Below, one piece after another: positions 63,552-64,000 of a stretch of 64,000 nt of DNA. The stretch comes from Leptospira ognonensis. GTDB lineage: Bacteria; Spirochaetota; Leptospiria; Leptospirales; Leptospiraceae. Position 1 is the stretch's first letter, and every line of letters starts with the position of its first letter. The notes under the pieces were generated by a model, which had not been told where the DNA came from, searched no databases, and worked only from the letters and a program-made list of their open reading frames with translations. The stretch is from contig NZ_RQGD01000045.1 in NCBI RefSeq assembly GCF_004770745.1, positions 1 through 64,000 on the forward strand, given 5' to 3'. The position numbers were made by a program, and so were the translations under genes.

Positions 63552-64000
63552 TTGGGTGGCGTGTTACTTCTGTCTGTCCTGGGACTGCTTGGAATCATTT
63601 ACCAACAGTTTATCTTCCCTCTTGTCTCGAGAAAGGATTCCAATAGACTCGTACCAGTGCAAACAGGTGATCATTACGACTTAGTCGTCGATGAAGTGAG
63701 CAGATTTGCACAATTTTCCATAGGATGTAAAACAGGACTTTTGGCAACAAGGTGTAATGCCATTTCAGAAGATCATCTTATCTTTCAATTCAAAAAAGGG
63801 AGAGATAGCGAAGATTATACGATCACAATTTTAAAAAATGCTCCTACCTTTTATAAACCTCCTCGGATGGAAATGTATGGGAAAATGGAATCAAAAGAAA
63901 CCTTTGACTCTTACGAAATCATCGGACATCCTGCCGAATTCCGAATTTCGGATAAAATTATCAAAGAACGTATGGTTAACTTTATTGAAATCGCTTTGAG
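63552..64000 (+). CDS. Membrane-anchored protein, 3' end cut by window, possible PilZ domain
   Basis: A coding frame open from 63483 to the right edge (64000). It has one N-terminal membrane segment (LGGVLLLSVLGLLGIIYQQF) then a soluble part with beta-type strands (YDLVVDEVSRFAQFSIGCKT, HPAEFRISDKIIKERMVNFI) that could be the start of a PilZ-type domain. No ATG precedes the membrane segment; TTG 63552 is the first usual start codon and GTG 63561 the next, neither with a well-spaced Shine-Dalgarno sequence. Function unproven. Confidence 0.6.
   Translation, partial: MGGVLLLSVLGLLGIIYQQFIFPLVSRKDSNRLVPVQTGDHYDLVVDEVSRFAQFSIGCKTGLLATRCNAISEDHLIFQFKKGRDSEDYTITILKNAPTFYKPPRMEMYGKMESKETFDSYEIIGHPAEFRISDKIIKERMVNFIEIAL

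Noticed and set aside
1..64000. CRISPR array, insertion sequence, prophage or integron
   Set aside because: No regularly spaced direct repeats, transposase, integrase or phage structural genes were seen; gene content is typical chromosomal.

Overview
The window is about 64 kb of AT-rich DNA (roughly 40% GC by eye) from a spirochaete, almost certainly Leptospira. The evidence is the heme cluster in the order hemA, hemC(D), hemB, hemL, hemE, hemN, hemY with a HemC-HemD fusion protein, the many sensor, cyclic-nucleotide-binding, HD-GYP and STAS signalling proteins, the spirochaete-type FlgE hook protein, and lipoprotein signals with loose lipoboxes. A complete sulfate-to-sulfide pathway suggests a free-living (saprophytic) lineage; that last point is inference.

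Layout. 0.2-3 kb, minus strand: STAS protein, trpC and a membrane histidine kinase in one tight operon. 3-10 kb: murD (plus), then HD-GYP/GAF, membrane and TPR proteins (minus). 9.9-13.7 kb: flagellar fliK-flgD-flgE (minus), closed by a clear terminator. 13.9-26.6 kb: sulfate assimilation, with cysTWA (transport) and cysH-cysD-cysN (APS formation and reduction), a hybrid histidine kinase, cysJ-cysI (sulfite reductase, minus) and, divergent from it, cobA plus precorrin-2 dehydrogenase (siroheme for CysI). 26.6-30.1 kb: a lipoprotein, a NERD/helicase-like protein, RNase P RNA, a small TPR protein and msrB. 30.2-40 kb: heme operon, preceded by a decayed HemC-HemD paralog. 40-44 kb, minus: cysK-topA-hemH. 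44-50 kb: phaR-like regulator, unknown proteins, thioredoxin-like and UbiA-like proteins, trkH. 50-64 kb: fusA with terminator, LysM/LytM protein, amidohydrolase, two cyclic-nucleotide-binding proteins, tRNA-Arg(CCT), prmC, a divergent marR/hydrolase pair, a YHYH lipoprotein, an AraC-type membrane regulator, mdh, a DsbA-like protein, a small hydrophilic protein and one gene cut by the right edge.

How it works together. Sulfate is imported, activated by CysDN, reduced as APS by an iron-sulfur CysH (no CysC kinase domain in the window), reduced to sulfide by CysJI and incorporated by CysK. The siroheme arm (CobA plus dehydrogenase) and the heme operon both draw on uroporphyrinogen III, so the two main blocks are linked metabolically. 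A near-palindromic motif, TCCRATWWATTGRA, occurs twice before cysT and once in the cysJ/cobA divergent region and may be the operator of a sulfur regulon.

Most notable: (i) a HemC-HemD paralog whose HemC active site is destroyed but whose HemD half is kept; (ii) trpC and topA, whose only sensible start codons are ACG and ATC, each with a good Shine-Dalgarno sequence; (iii) the shared cys operator; (iv) a hook protein with Ser where other spirochaetes are reported to have the crosslinking Cys; (v) several strong palindromes at gene starts and ends. No CRISPR array, insertion sequence or prophage was seen, and no gene-free stretch exceeds 300 bases.
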